Below, piece after piece: positions 50,701 through 60,285 of a stretch of 64,000 nt of DNA (positions are counted from its first letter, which is position 1; each line of letters starts with the position of its first letter). Under the pieces are notes generated by a model. The model made no database searches, was not told the origin of the DNA, and saw nothing but the letters and a program-made list of their open reading frames with translations. Position numbers and translations under genes: made by a program. Source of the stretch: a virus; the IMG/VR virus record IMGVR_UViG_3300020220_000020, positions 1-64,000 of that record. One strand, written 5' to 3'.

Positions 50701-52379
50701 CTACGTTAAAATTTTCAAAATTAAATTTAAATATAGGATATGTGCATGTTTATTTTGATGACGATGACGACAAGTCAAACGCACTTTTTGTTCCATGTAA
50801 ATCTTTAAATTCCATTGACGGATATTTTATTAAATTTGATTTTTTTGCAAACTATAATAAAAGAATTAAAATATTGGTTCCCGGAGACGATCTTTCTCCT
50901 TCTTCTATAGTAAATATGGAGCATGTAACTTCTTTAATTGATGAGTCTAATTACGTTGAGTATAGACCAATATTTCTCACTTCAGAAAATTTTGATATTA
51001 GTTTTTCAAAAACCGGATCTTCTATTATGTTTTTTACTGATACAAAAGAAGCAACTTTGGATGCTTGTGTATTTAACAATCATGATGAAATGCCAAGAAT
51101 TGTAAGATCTGTTTTTCAGTCTTTTGGAGATGAGAAAGTTTCTTTTATATGTTGCAGAAATTCACCAAGACAAAATAATATTTTTGTTATGTTTCAGCTT
51201 GATGATACCATATTATTGAAAACTTTTGATCCTAATTCTTTGCTTTATTCTGAATTTGATTTAATGCCAGTAGTGAGTTATAATGCTTTTGCATATGCAG
51301 ACATATCAATATCTGCTAATTCTGAAAAAAGAATTGTATCACTTAGTCCTGAAAATTATTCAAAATTTCAAAATGATTTTGCTGGGATAACTATTAAAAA
51401 TAAAAACTATTGTAATAGTTTTAGGATATCTCCAGCACAATTTGTGCATGGAAATTGTAAAACAGAATTATCTTCTTTTATTTATGCTGAAGCAAATGGC
51501 GAATATTCATTTAGGAAATTAGCAAATCAATATTCTGTTCAGTCTGGGTTGAATCAGGCTTCAGCAGATTATTCTCGATCATCTGATGTAAATGTAAGAT
51601 ACCTTAAAAACAATGATACTTTTTACCCAAGATTTTCTGATTCTGCTTCTAACATAAAATTTAATAGAATGTTAAATTCTCAAAGATTTTCATTTGAAAT
51701 ACTTAATGATAGTTCAATCGTTCTTTTTATGTGCAATTCTGGTAGTTTATTTGTTAAAATTGGAAGTCAAGGTGGAGCTTTTAGAGATATAACTTCAGAT
51801 ATTTATAAGTTTTCAGATTCAGTTTTCGATGAATTTGGTCTTATCCCGTTTAGACCTGTTAAATTCAAAAAATCAGAAAAGGGTTCAAAATACACTCTTG
51901 AAAATAATAGTCAAAATGAAATAAAATCTTATTTATTGCAATCTGCTCCTGAAATAGAATTTGTGTCTTCTGTTTATGATGACTATTCCAATACTTTGTA
52001 TTTATTTTACATAATAGAAAATAAACTTTTTTATCAGTATTTTAGTGGATATTCTTTATTAAATAAAAATTTTATAAATTCTATGACTACAGATAACGAT
52101 TTTAATGAAAAATCTTTACCGGTATATGTGTGCGGTTCTTTAGGGGAATTGCAAGACGTAATTTATACAGAAGAATGTTATTTTATAAACCCATATATTG
52201 ATTATAAAGATTCTATTATAAATTTCCCTATATCAAATTCTCCACCTGTAGGGGTTGTTATGCCCAATGGATGGGTAAGAGTTTATGTAAAAGACGAAAA
52301 TGATTATTTAAGATCTTTCAGTATTAAGGGTAATAGTGTTATTCCTGATACATTTTTTTCAACAAGTAGTGCTTTATGA
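47769..52379 (+). CDS. Very large tail-tip / baseplate-like protein, 1,536 residues
   Basis: Overlaps the tape measure stop (TAATG). Beta-rich, with many aromatic residues and two Ser-only tracts (around residues 490 and 540) that look like flexible linkers between domains. The N-terminal 250 residues include helices and loops like those of distal tail or baseplate proteins (SGYTAFNNKDVLPQGFIDQY, AQVYFDIYPASNSSISVEDQ). No enzyme motif is seen. Location right after the tape measure fits a distal tail or hub component. Its stop overlaps the next gene. Confidence 0.6.
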   Translation: MPSNIRSGYTAFNNKDVLPQGFIDQYVTKNFQDVALNPKGAFFEELFNGPVPAEGYSGNVYGKPMPWFRITYISSAEDIGTTDFNEDDPTDPYPYKQYFIFVDYEYFDSQGVALGKKVTTKFTVNIVREEERLQPNTDTVKWMLDDEAQVYFDIYPASNSSISVEDQSKVIGIEYFDPYFTSKIVRLLPASSMGVIVDYYYNLNVPLLPQNDLSSFIGSPLGGGLISGIASDIASFNSLIGANMSRPVNYKWGLQLVNAKTVVNKEITITPQVFSTRGSLVDGVEIFYIPILSSDKGITKILCASKDRVNFNQSDLKVLGKGFIEGGLGNDGNSPDGVNEQKLKDAKPLGFAIVQNRELKKKYKSGSSSENFPQTGPNSQYMINSPLFVFNEDSVANGIYIFAPKNFLRSGDTIFVTYGQVDKHELRHVGQKRHIYFQQSGVSDFEIVSSNEGQYEFKKFSFDVLSIQLENNIFIRNISGKNVDPADSSSSSSSSYNSNFNYKGYDSADFSRGADSSVATHLDWLSDNPENRISSSSSSSKNLAKFNCYRLTKVKLNPSLYPSYLPANGYFVASSIGVRAQSIDYGPGIYHIDSFGNAKLLLSGSLVRDQEWWRSSFDSLGVHDVFSFSERSQLEFVYDVSQLTNSYVVDDRKIPYEINFAKALSSVSKFSANCGENQGASYFWISPNTSNTESSNTGVGICILDFININSLRTKIAGTDVFFSLNCRKYIDASNSVFDFSSTTNFVWGFNLIESIPGQFGGASAFTSQLYYLYYNPIDLNKNGRIIWEGIGPGVSENTIIKVTTRGALAPSIGGHFETSNLINGAVIVPSESDSSLRLFKCRSMVASDPKGDTKNARLSFPDSSYMESDFLNSFSDSRPSIYKWMPIDDAPFYSKGRRIMPKYYEYPKLNHSNYISKKIYGDLREFSSFRSKAQKYRYGFLSGSDQSGWNSKESTIQTKNHLEILVEFDSRIEHMEATLKFSKLNLNIGYVHVYFDDDDDKSNALFVPCKSLNSIDGYFIKFDFFANYNKRIKILVPGDDLSPSSIVNMEHVTSLIDESNYVEYRPIFLTSENFDISFSKTGSSIMFFTDTKEATLDACVFNNHDEMPRIVRSVFQSFGDEKVSFICCRNSPRQNNIFVMFQLDDTILLKTFDPNSLLYSEFDLMPVVSYNAFAYADISISANSEKRIVSLSPENYSKFQNDFAGITIKNKNYCNSFRISPAQFVHGNCKTELSSFIYAEANGEYSFRKLANQYSVQSGLNQASADYSRSSDVNVRYLKNNDTFYPRFSDSASNIKFNRMLNSQRFSFEILNDSSIVLFMCNSGSLFVKIGSQGGAFRDITSDIYKFSDSVFDEFGLIPFRPVKFKKSEKGSKYTLENNSQNEIKSYLLQSAPEIEFVSSVYDDYSNTLYLFYIIENKLFYQYFSGYSLLNKNFINSMTTDNDFNEKSLPVYVCGSLGELQDVIYTEECYFINPYIDYKDSIINFPISNSPPVGVVMPNGWVRVYVKDENDYLRSFSIKGNSVIPDTFFSTSSAL

Positions 52380-55300
52380 GTAAATCTTCAAGAGAAAAGT
52401 CAGCTCCATTCAATTTTGGATATGTAACTTCTGAGGTAGTGATTTTTCCCACTGCCTATAGTTCATATCCTTTGAAATCTAGAAATAGGCAATTTAACGA
52501 AATGTTTTTTAATGAAGTAACCATTAAAAACATGAACGCCGTTTCTGGTAAAGAAAATTTAGAAATGGTGTCAGATGGAATTGCTGGTTCTTCATATGGA
52601 GTTACTTTAAGTCCTAAATTTTCATTTGTTGATACAAATTTTAATATAAATCGCAATTATACTGAATGGAATAGTTCTCAGGGTAAAAATAGTGTTTTAC
52701 CTGCATCTGGCAATTTATCTACTAACTTGACTGCAAAGTATTGGCATAATTCCTGGATGCCCACTAATTCTATATTTACCAGTTCTGCTCAGGATCCAAA
52801 TTCTAAAAATATTCCTTGGTCAAATATTCCTGAATACTACTATGGAACTAATGAAAAAACCATAATAAAAGATAGTCCGGTTGTAAACAATTTTTTAAGG
52901 TCTTTAAATCCAAAATTTTTAATTTTTCCTAAAAAAATAGTAAGTCCAGATCCTGAAAAAGAGAATACCGCTCATTTGGATGTAACTTTCATAGGAAATG
53001 ACAATACATACTTTGGAGATTTTATTAAGAATATTCCTGAAAAAATATTAAATGTAGTTTCTTCTTCTGGTGAGGAAACTGTAGGACCAGAAAAACAATT
53101 CCCTGGAGCTAAAAATGGGTCTAAATTTAAGGTTGTAAAAAATTTACCACCTGGTGTTCACTGTGGTCTTAGAAAACAATTCGAAAATTTTCATGGGCAA
53201 GATTTTGTTTATACCTTTGAAAAGCTTTCTTTTGATCATTCTTTACCTAATAACAGTGTAAAAGACAGTATAAACTTTTATTTTAATTTGAGTAGCGAAC
53301 ATTCTGCTTTAGATCCAATTGGCATTTCAGGTGCAGATGTGCTATCTGGAGAAGATGTTAATGTAAGTAACAATTATGGCATGCTGAACACGTATGATAA
53401 AAAGTCTGAAACTTGGAGTAATAATGGCTTTTATCTTGGCAGCCAGCCATATATAGTTTTAGAGCTTCCAAATCAAAGCCCAAATAATGTAAATGAATAT
53501 GATAGTTTGTATATTATAGTTCCTAAAAACGGCAATGTAGTTGCAGTAAATTGCTCTAAAAAAATCAGGCAAATAACTGTTCCCTCTAAAGACAATTCAG
53601 ATAATTTTTCAAAATACATAATAAAGCCGCCTTTTCGTATGTCAAAAATTATATATGATTTCGGTTTTTCTGGTAGCGAATTGTTGTCTCAGCAAAATTT
53701 TTCAATAAAGATTCAGCATTTAATGGGTTCTTTACAGATTTCTTTTAGTGGTGGGAGATCTTATATTGTAAGTGAAGAATCGTATAACATGAAAGCTCTT
53801 AATCAAGAAATTTTTGAGCAACTTGAAGATAGTGGAGGTTTCATATATAAAATAGACCAAACAAATGAATCGTCTTTTATTCCTGAAAAAGATGGAATTA
53901 TGTTACATGGTAGACCTAGAGTTTTTTGGGGTAATTCACAGTATGCAGTTAATGTGTCTCCAATAGAATATCATTCTCAGGCAAAAATAAAACCCAACTA
54001 TCCTATTTCAATTTTAGGCAGATTTGGATCTACTCAAGTAGATGATGGCAATGGTGGCAAGACTGATGATGGCGGATTGCAAGAAGCTGAAAAAAATCTT
54101 TTTCTTTTACTTAGAAATAGGATAGAGCCGACCTCCGAAGAGGATGGATTTTCAGATGATCTTATAACTCAGTATTTTGACGATTTTAGAAGATTTGTTT
54201 TTAAAAATCAATCTTTACTCTATGGTGAAATATTAAGTGGTAAATTAGTGGAAACAAAAGCAACTATCATGCCAGCAAGGTTTAGCAATTATATTCCTGG
54301 ATGCTGTCTTGGAGAAACTGACGGCAGAAGTGGATCTGGACAGTTTAGATTTAAATATAAATATTTCAATAGTTTATCTAAAAATGCCAGTCTTTCTGGC
54401 GGTATATCTATATCCAAAAATGAAGTTAAAAAAAGGGGTACCAATTCAGAATCTAATTTAGACAATTTCTCATTTGGAGTTTTTGTGGAATTCACATTAA
54501 AAAGTGGCCCCATAGAGCTTTTGCATCCTTTCTTTCCTAATCAAAGTCCGTATTTTGGTTCGTTTATAAGGCCTGTTATGTTTGGGTATTCTTCTTTGGT
54601 AAGAGAAGACAACAATCCTGCTGTTAATGTTTCCCCAAAAAACATATCAAACTTGGTCCAATCTTATAAAGAAACTTGGTCAAAAGAAGGTAACAGCTTT
54701 ATAAGGCATAATGCAAGCCTTATTCTTTATGTTCCAAAAAATCTCTCCATGAGAGATCTTGTTTCTGGAAGAAGAGTTAATTCTTCTGCATCTAGGACTA
54801 CCAGATTTGGAGATGCAGTCAGTTTTGATAACGATGTTAGAAAATTTATTATGTCTCTTCAGGATAAAGCATTTTATGTTCGCGTATACCTTGGAAGATG
54901 TTTAAATAACCCTGAAGATGATGACTCTTCTTCAGTTTATGATATATTACATCCAGATTTTGACGGTGGAGCAACTAATTTAATAGGAGGTCAATCTTCT
55001 TCAAATAAGTTTAAATATCTTGCCTTTACAGGCATTTGCAATCAAGTTAATTTCACCATGAAGCCTAGTCACATAGAAGTTACTATGGAACTTGAAGATT
55101 ATTCTAGAATACTAGACGATACAAAATTTTTAAACCCTCCTTTTTATGACGCTGTACGTGACTATGATGCTATATACGACGTATTATCGTGTGCTGGATT
55201 AAGAGAAGGCTCTGGTGCTTCTAATGGATTTCTTCCAATGGATTTTTTAAAGTACATGACTTCTCAAGATACTACAAGTGGTGATAGAAAATATATGTTT

Positions 55301-56215
55301 TTCAATGATAGAACTGTTGTTTACGCAAATTATGTTTTACCTGGAAATTATGATCCTTTAAACAATCCTAGATTTAAGCCTAATTTTGGTGATAGTCATT
55401 TACAATTTATTAAAAAAATAGCTGATGTATCAGGTAAAACATTTTATTTTGATAATGCTGGCATAGCTAGATTTGAAATTTCTCCAGATGAAATAGAGTA
55501 CTTTTCTAATAATAATTCTACTTCTAGTGGTGACTCTTCTGGCTCTCCATCTAGTTCTGATCCTGCAATAAAATTTCAACACTTAGACGCATTAAACGAA
55601 ATTCACGATTTTTACACATCGGTTGATTACAATAAATTTTCAGATACTGGTAAATTTAAAATATGGAATGTGATTGATACTGATAGCTTTCAATTTAATA
55701 AGAAAGTGTCTGATATATACAATGAAATACGAGTTGTTACTACAACTCCAGACATGAAGCTTCTTTTAGCTGGTCATTTAAATGTAAACTCGATATATGA
55801 CCCTTCTTCTCCTGGATTCCTAGGCTACAGGAAAATGTTTTTACAAAAAGATGGTGTTTTTGGTTCGAAGGAAGCTTTGCAGAAAATAGTCAATAGATAC
55901 ACCATGTTTTTTAATCCACCTTTGTTTTGTAGCTTTAGTATTCCTGGTAGAAATGGAGTAATGCCAAATCAGTATTTTAGACTGCATTATGGATCTAGTT
56001 TTAAAAGGGGAGAAAACGGGAAAGTTGAAAATGGAGATAATGGCAAGCCGATAATTGAGCCATTGTATATACTTGGTATAATAACCGAGGTTAGTAATGA
56101 AATAGATAAAAAATCAAACAGGTGGAGTACTAGAATATCTGGTAGATATATGTATCCTGGTGAAATAATAACGTTCAACAATGGAGAAGATACAACATTG
56201 CCAGTTCCAGTTTAA
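52376..56215 (+). CDS. Tail hub / baseplate-like protein, 1,279 residues
   Basis: Overlaps the previous gene (ATGA). A large beta-rich protein. The region near residues 1000-1250 resembles tail hub domains: LQFIKKIADVSGKTFYFDNA, GIARFEISPDEIEYFS, a Ser/Gly-rich loop, FNKKVSDIYNEIRVVTTTP and PNQYFRLHYGSSF, followed by a beta ending with ITEVSNEIDKKSNRWSTRIS. The order of a hub after the tape measure is standard. It would organise the tail tip around the tape measure end. Confidence 0.6.
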   Translation: MSKSSREKSAPFNFGYVTSEVVIFPTAYSSYPLKSRNRQFNEMFFNEVTIKNMNAVSGKENLEMVSDGIAGSSYGVTLSPKFSFVDTNFNINRNYTEWNSSQGKNSVLPASGNLSTNLTAKYWHNSWMPTNSIFTSSAQDPNSKNIPWSNIPEYYYGTNEKTIIKDSPVVNNFLRSLNPKFLIFPKKIVSPDPEKENTAHLDVTFIGNDNTYFGDFIKNIPEKILNVVSSSGEETVGPEKQFPGAKNGSKFKVVKNLPPGVHCGLRKQFENFHGQDFVYTFEKLSFDHSLPNNSVKDSINFYFNLSSEHSALDPIGISGADVLSGEDVNVSNNYGMLNTYDKKSETWSNNGFYLGSQPYIVLELPNQSPNNVNEYDSLYIIVPKNGNVVAVNCSKKIRQITVPSKDNSDNFSKYIIKPPFRMSKIIYDFGFSGSELLSQQNFSIKIQHLMGSLQISFSGGRSYIVSEESYNMKALNQEIFEQLEDSGGFIYKIDQTNESSFIPEKDGIMLHGRPRVFWGNSQYAVNVSPIEYHSQAKIKPNYPISILGRFGSTQVDDGNGGKTDDGGLQEAEKNLFLLLRNRIEPTSEEDGFSDDLITQYFDDFRRFVFKNQSLLYGEILSGKLVETKATIMPARFSNYIPGCCLGETDGRSGSGQFRFKYKYFNSLSKNASLSGGISISKNEVKKRGTNSESNLDNFSFGVFVEFTLKSGPIELLHPFFPNQSPYFGSFIRPVMFGYSSLVREDNNPAVNVSPKNISNLVQSYKETWSKEGNSFIRHNASLILYVPKNLSMRDLVSGRRVNSSASRTTRFGDAVSFDNDVRKFIMSLQDKAFYVRVYLGRCLNNPEDDDSSSVYDILHPDFDGGATNLIGGQSSSNKFKYLAFTGICNQVNFTMKPSHIEVTMELEDYSRILDDTKFLNPPFYDAVRDYDAIYDVLSCAGLREGSGASNGFLPMDFLKYMTSQDTTSGDRKYMFFNDRTVVYANYVLPGNYDPLNNPRFKPNFGDSHLQFIKKIADVSGKTFYFDNAGIARFEISPDEIEYFSNNNSTSSGDSSGSPSSSDPAIKFQHLDALNEIHDFYTSVDYNKFSDTGKFKIWNVIDTDSFQFNKKVSDIYNEIRVVTTTPDMKLLLAGHLNVNSIYDPSSPGFLGYRKMFLQKDGVFGSKEALQKIVNRYTMFFNPPLFCSFSIPGRNGVMPNQYFRLHYGSSFKRGENGKVENGDNGKPIIEPLYILGIITEVSNEIDKKSNRWSTRISGRYMYPGEIITFNNGEDTTLPVPV

Positions 56216-56230
56216 TAGAATTTATAATTT

Positions 56231-56446
56231 ATGAATGAGCAACAAAAAAATCAAAGCAATTTGCTTCAAAAAAGAATATCAGATGTAATTGACCAGGAAA
56301 TAACATCTCGTTTGACTGGATCTGATTTTTTTAAGAGAAAGCAAGAAGGTTTTATGGGAAATGCAGGAGAGAGTTTTGGAGATTTACCGGAGGCAACAAG
56401 AACCAGCGCTGTTTTTGGCATGAGGTCTGGTTATGTTGACAAATAA
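56231..56446 (+). CDS. 71-residue small tail protein, unknown
   Basis: A short gene between the hub-like and fibre-like genes. The sequence is polar, with SRLTGSDFFKRKQEGFMGNA and SFGDLPEATRTSAVFGMRSG. Not recognised. It may be a connector or chaperone for the adjacent tail protein. The next gene starts two bases downstream. Confidence 0.45.
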   Translation: MNEQQKNQSNLLQKRISDVIDQEITSRLTGSDFFKRKQEGFMGNAGESFGDLPEATRTSAVFGMRSGYVDK

Positions 56447-56448
56447 AA

Positions 56449-59400
56449 ATGGCAGGAAGAACACCTAATTTTGGGCTTGGTTATTTCGATTTTAAGGACT
56501 CTTTGGATTCCTCTTTGTCTGTTGATCTTGAAGTTGATAGATTTTCTACAATTGATTCTCAGCTTTTTGGACTTTATTCAATATTTGGTAATGGCATAGT
56601 TGAGGGCCTTATAGTATCCATATCTAGTGATTCTCAAAATCCGTTTTCTTTGAATGTTTCTCCTGGAATTTATTTTATAAATGGTAAATCAACACAATTA
56701 GATTTTGTAAAAAATATTCCTGAAATTTCATCTAATTCTATATTCTATGTGTATGCTGGTTTTACAAGAACATTAAATTCTCCGATAGTCGCAAGTGTAT
56801 TTACTAGTAATTTTTCCTCCGTAGAGGGTGCTGTTAGGCTTGCTCAGGTTAAAACTGGCAATAGTACAATTACGTCAATAGATTTATCATATAGGCAAGA
56901 AATTAGCTTTAGGCAGCTAATTATAGAAGAAATAGCAAAGCACAAGCACAGAGGGGATCCTGACAAAATAGACCTTCTTAGAGAAGTCAAGAATTCATTG
57001 CCTGGTGCTAGAATTTCTGATTTGGACACTGCAAAAATCAAAAGAGGCGTCTTCAAAAAAGAAAGAATTCCAAAGCTTGATCACAATGATCTAATGAATA
57101 AGGGATTTATAAATCACGCAGGACTAGAAACTTTTGTTAGAACTATGCCAGATAGGAATAGGCAATTGCTTGGAGAGGTTGCTGCAGTTAATTTAATGAG
57201 ACAAAGTTTTGTTTCAGTGAAAAATGATAGAAGTATTGCTAATGAAATGGTTAATAGTATTATTGTTTCTCCTGGTCATACAGATAATTCGATAATTGAT
57301 CTTGAAAATTCTACAGCTGTAATAAATTTTGATAGTGGTTGTATAACAGGTATACCAGAGGAAGTAAATACGATAAGCTCAATAAAGTATACTACTCTTG
57401 GTGCCTTACAGTCCTACACTCAAATAAACAATATAACTTTTTCCAGGGGCAGTCCAATACCGCCAGTTGGGTCTGGAGATATATCTCCTCCTCCTCTTGA
57501 TGATTCTTCTTCTGAGGTAGAGGCATACATAACTCCAATAAGTTCATCTTCAAACTTTTTTGGAGGTACATCTGGAGATGGCGATGGTTCTGGTGGTTCT
57601 GGTGGCGGAGGTGTAAGATTTAAAGATAGTTTTGAAAATGCTAATTCTGATGGCACTGCATATCCTGGACTATTCGTGGAAACTCAAGCAATACCATCAT
57701 CTACAACTTTTGGAGCTTCTCCAGACAATACTTTAAGAACTGATGGTATTTATTCAGTTAAATTTAGAGGAGGCAAAAAAGAAAAACTTATTTTCAAAAG
57801 AAGTGTTCTTATTAATAAAAACTGGTCAAATTATGCATCAATAAACATTGATGTTCGTTGCAAATCCGTAGAACATCCTGCAGTGTATTTTTACTTTTAT
57901 AATAAAAATGAAGCTGGCCAATTAGAGCAAAGTGATACGTATGTTTTACTTTCTCAAAATGAAATAACTTCAAACGGAAACTCTTCTATGCAAGATTTTG
58001 CAGAAAAAAGTTTTGAAATAGCATCTTCTGATAGAAACAATGTTGACTCTATTGTTTTTGAAGTCGCAGACATAGAAACTGATTTTGTTTTTAATATAGA
58101 TGATATATTCGTTAGCGGTTTCTTATCTGGTGGCGGTCCTGATGGTGGTACTACTATTGTAACACAGAGTTACAATAGTGATGGTCTTCTCATATATAGA
58201 TATGAATCACCAAATCTTATAAATTTAAATTCTATATCTTTTGATACAGTAGTGCCAGATGGTACTTCTATAGAGTTTAGATGGAGAGCTGGCAATAATG
58301 TTCTTTCTATTGCATCTGAGCAATTTTCTGATCCAGTTTTGTCAGAGCAAAGTATTCTTGCCGTTGGAAGAGTCTTTGATATACAAATATCTTTTAAGGC
58401 AAAAGAAGATACCGAAAATCAAGATGTTTTTATAGACACTCCCGTCTTAAAGGGATTCACTCTTCAAATATCAAGCTCTGGTGAATTTGCAGGTTTTAAT
58501 GTTGCAAAAGTTAATCAGTGGATGAATGGTAAGGGTGATAACGTAAAAATAGAGCCTACTTTATTTGATTTGGGTGATTTGACAATAAAAACTCCACTTG
58601 AAATTAATAACTTTTTTTATGCAACAGAAAACTCAGTGCAAAAATCATTGCCCAATTTTATGTCATATTTTGGCTATAGTGGAACTAATTTGCCAATTAG
58701 CCCCATTCAAGCTTTAGAAATAGACGCTACTGATGGAAGAGTCGGATTAGATACTCCGACTTCTGCAGTCAGACTTTCAAACAAAAACATGATTATATGC
58801 GATACCTATAATGATAGAGTAATTGAGATAGATAAATCAGGAAATCTTATTAGGGGTTTTGGGTCTCACAATGTTGCTTCCAGCGCCAGTAACGTTGGTT
58901 TTTTCCCGATGTCTGCAATTTTTAATCCAAGAACAAAAATACTTCAAATAGTATTTAATTCAGATTTTAATGTAGATCCAAATACTTTTGAATTAAACTC
59001 AATTAAACTATATTCAAATAATATTACTTCTAGTCTTTCTGCTCTTGATTCTGTAGAAGCAACTGGTATTACTAAAAAAATATTAAGTATAAAGCTTAGT
59101 CCTGGAAAAATCGACTTTATAAATAGTACTACTTCTGATGTTTTTGTAAAATTAACACCTGCTGGTTTTGGGCAAACTGGTGGCTTTTCCAACAATGAGA
59201 CTTTTAGGAGGCTTTATTCTTTGGATGGTCTTAAGCTTTTTGTTGGAGATTTTACCTATGTTAGCAACATAAGGCATCCTATAAATGCAATAAAAAGTTA
59301 TAATAATAAAATTTGGATTTGCAATTCTAATATTCTTTTTGATAGAATCAGAGCTGGTTTAAGAAATGACAATGATGAATTTTTTGTTGCAAGAAATTCT

Positions 59401-60285
59401 CAGTTAAAATTTAACTTAGTAGTTTCAGTTGATCCTTCTTTGGCTGGTCAAGATTATCAAATCACTTTTATAAATGATCAGTCTGCTGCTGGTTCTTCTT
59501 ATCAGCCTGTGTTAATAACAGGACCGATTGTGTATAATGAACAGGTTTCTGTCGCAACTAAATCCAGAACAATAGCAGAAGTTACTACAACTCCTACCAA
59601 TGCAGCTTATGTTATAAATCCAGAAGGAACAACATTTCTTTTTACTTTTAAAATTAAAGTAGAAGTCAGGAATCAACAAACTAATCAATATGAAGAGATC
59701 GCACAAAGTCCATTTTTTGTACAGAAAAGAATAACAGTTCTTGAAAATGTTCAAGCTGGATCTGACGCTGTTCCGTCCGTGCCTTCTGTAATACTATTAA
59801 ATCCAGAAACAAACCAAATTGATTTTAACTATGGCAATCAGACAAGTTTTACTTTTTCTGATTATACCTTGGGGTCAATACAAGAAATAGATAGGGAGTT
59901 AATACTCATAGGGGGTTTGCAGAGATTTTCTTCAGATCAATCTCCACCAGTTGAAATAGATGACCCTGATTCTTTTAAGGGTCAGGCTATAGAAAAACTT
60001 AAAGATTATCGTGGCAGGGTTGGTATATACAATCTTTCAACAAATTCTTTTGTATATAGTTATGATTCGTCTGATGGTGTTTATGTTAGTGACGTATCTA
60101 GAATAAATGGAGGTCAGCTTTCTGGATCTTATTTAATAGTAGAAAGCTCCATAATGTCTAATGGCGGTAGAGTTATAGTTATAGATCCATTTAACAATAT
60201 TATAAGAGAAATAAACACCGGAGAATATACGATAATAAATGATGCAAGGCTGCTTGCTAATGGCAATTTCTTGCTCAGTACATGA
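56449..60285 (+). CDS. Large tail fibre/baseplate protein with propeller-like repeat
   Basis: A 1,278-residue beta-rich protein. The N-terminal 150 residues (MAGRTPNFGLGYFDFKDSLD, GIVEGLIVSISSDSQ, SLNVSPGIYFINGKS) match the opening of phage baseplate or fibre proteins that place a GxVEGLxV and SPGxxxxxGK module at the N-terminus. A Gly/Ser-rich hinge lies near residue 380. The stretch NMIICDTYNDRVIEIDKSGN, then RGFGS, is a typical NHL-type propeller blade. The C-terminus returns to similar blade-like patterns. It may be a receptor-binding or baseplate-fibre element. Its stop overlaps a glycosyltransferase (ATGA). Confidence 0.6.
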   Translation: MAGRTPNFGLGYFDFKDSLDSSLSVDLEVDRFSTIDSQLFGLYSIFGNGIVEGLIVSISSDSQNPFSLNVSPGIYFINGKSTQLDFVKNIPEISSNSIFYVYAGFTRTLNSPIVASVFTSNFSSVEGAVRLAQVKTGNSTITSIDLSYRQEISFRQLIIEEIAKHKHRGDPDKIDLLREVKNSLPGARISDLDTAKIKRGVFKKERIPKLDHNDLMNKGFINHAGLETFVRTMPDRNRQLLGEVAAVNLMRQSFVSVKNDRSIANEMVNSIIVSPGHTDNSIIDLENSTAVINFDSGCITGIPEEVNTISSIKYTTLGALQSYTQINNITFSRGSPIPPVGSGDISPPPLDDSSSEVEAYITPISSSSNFFGGTSGDGDGSGGSGGGGVRFKDSFENANSDGTAYPGLFVETQAIPSSTTFGASPDNTLRTDGIYSVKFRGGKKEKLIFKRSVLINKNWSNYASINIDVRCKSVEHPAVYFYFYNKNEAGQLEQSDTYVLLSQNEITSNGNSSMQDFAEKSFEIASSDRNNVDSIVFEVADIETDFVFNIDDIFVSGFLSGGGPDGGTTIVTQSYNSDGLLIYRYESPNLINLNSISFDTVVPDGTSIEFRWRAGNNVLSIASEQFSDPVLSEQSILAVGRVFDIQISFKAKEDTENQDVFIDTPVLKGFTLQISSSGEFAGFNVAKVNQWMNGKGDNVKIEPTLFDLGDLTIKTPLEINNFFYATENSVQKSLPNFMSYFGYSGTNLPISPIQALEIDATDGRVGLDTPTSAVRLSNKNMIICDTYNDRVIEIDKSGNLIRGFGSHNVASSASNVGFFPMSAIFNPRTKILQIVFNSDFNVDPNTFELNSIKLYSNNITSSLSALDSVEATGITKKILSIKLSPGKIDFINSTTSDVFVKLTPAGFGQTGGFSNNETFRRLYSLDGLKLFVGDFTYVSNIRHPINAIKSYNNKIWICNSNILFDRIRAGLRNDNDEFFVARNSQLKFNLVVSVDPSLAGQDYQITFINDQSAAGSSYQPVLITGPIVYNEQVSVATKSRTIAEVTTTPTNAAYVINPEGTTFLFTFKIKVEVRNQQTNQYEEIAQSPFFVQKRITVLENVQAGSDAVPSVPSVILLNPETNQIDFNYGNQTSFTFSDYTLGSIQEIDRELILIGGLQRFSSDQSPPVEIDDPDSFKGQAIEKLKDYRGRVGIYNLSTNSFVYSYDSSDGVYVSDVSRINGGQLSGSYLIVESSIMSNGGRVIVIDPFNNIIREINTGEYTIINDARLLANGNFLLST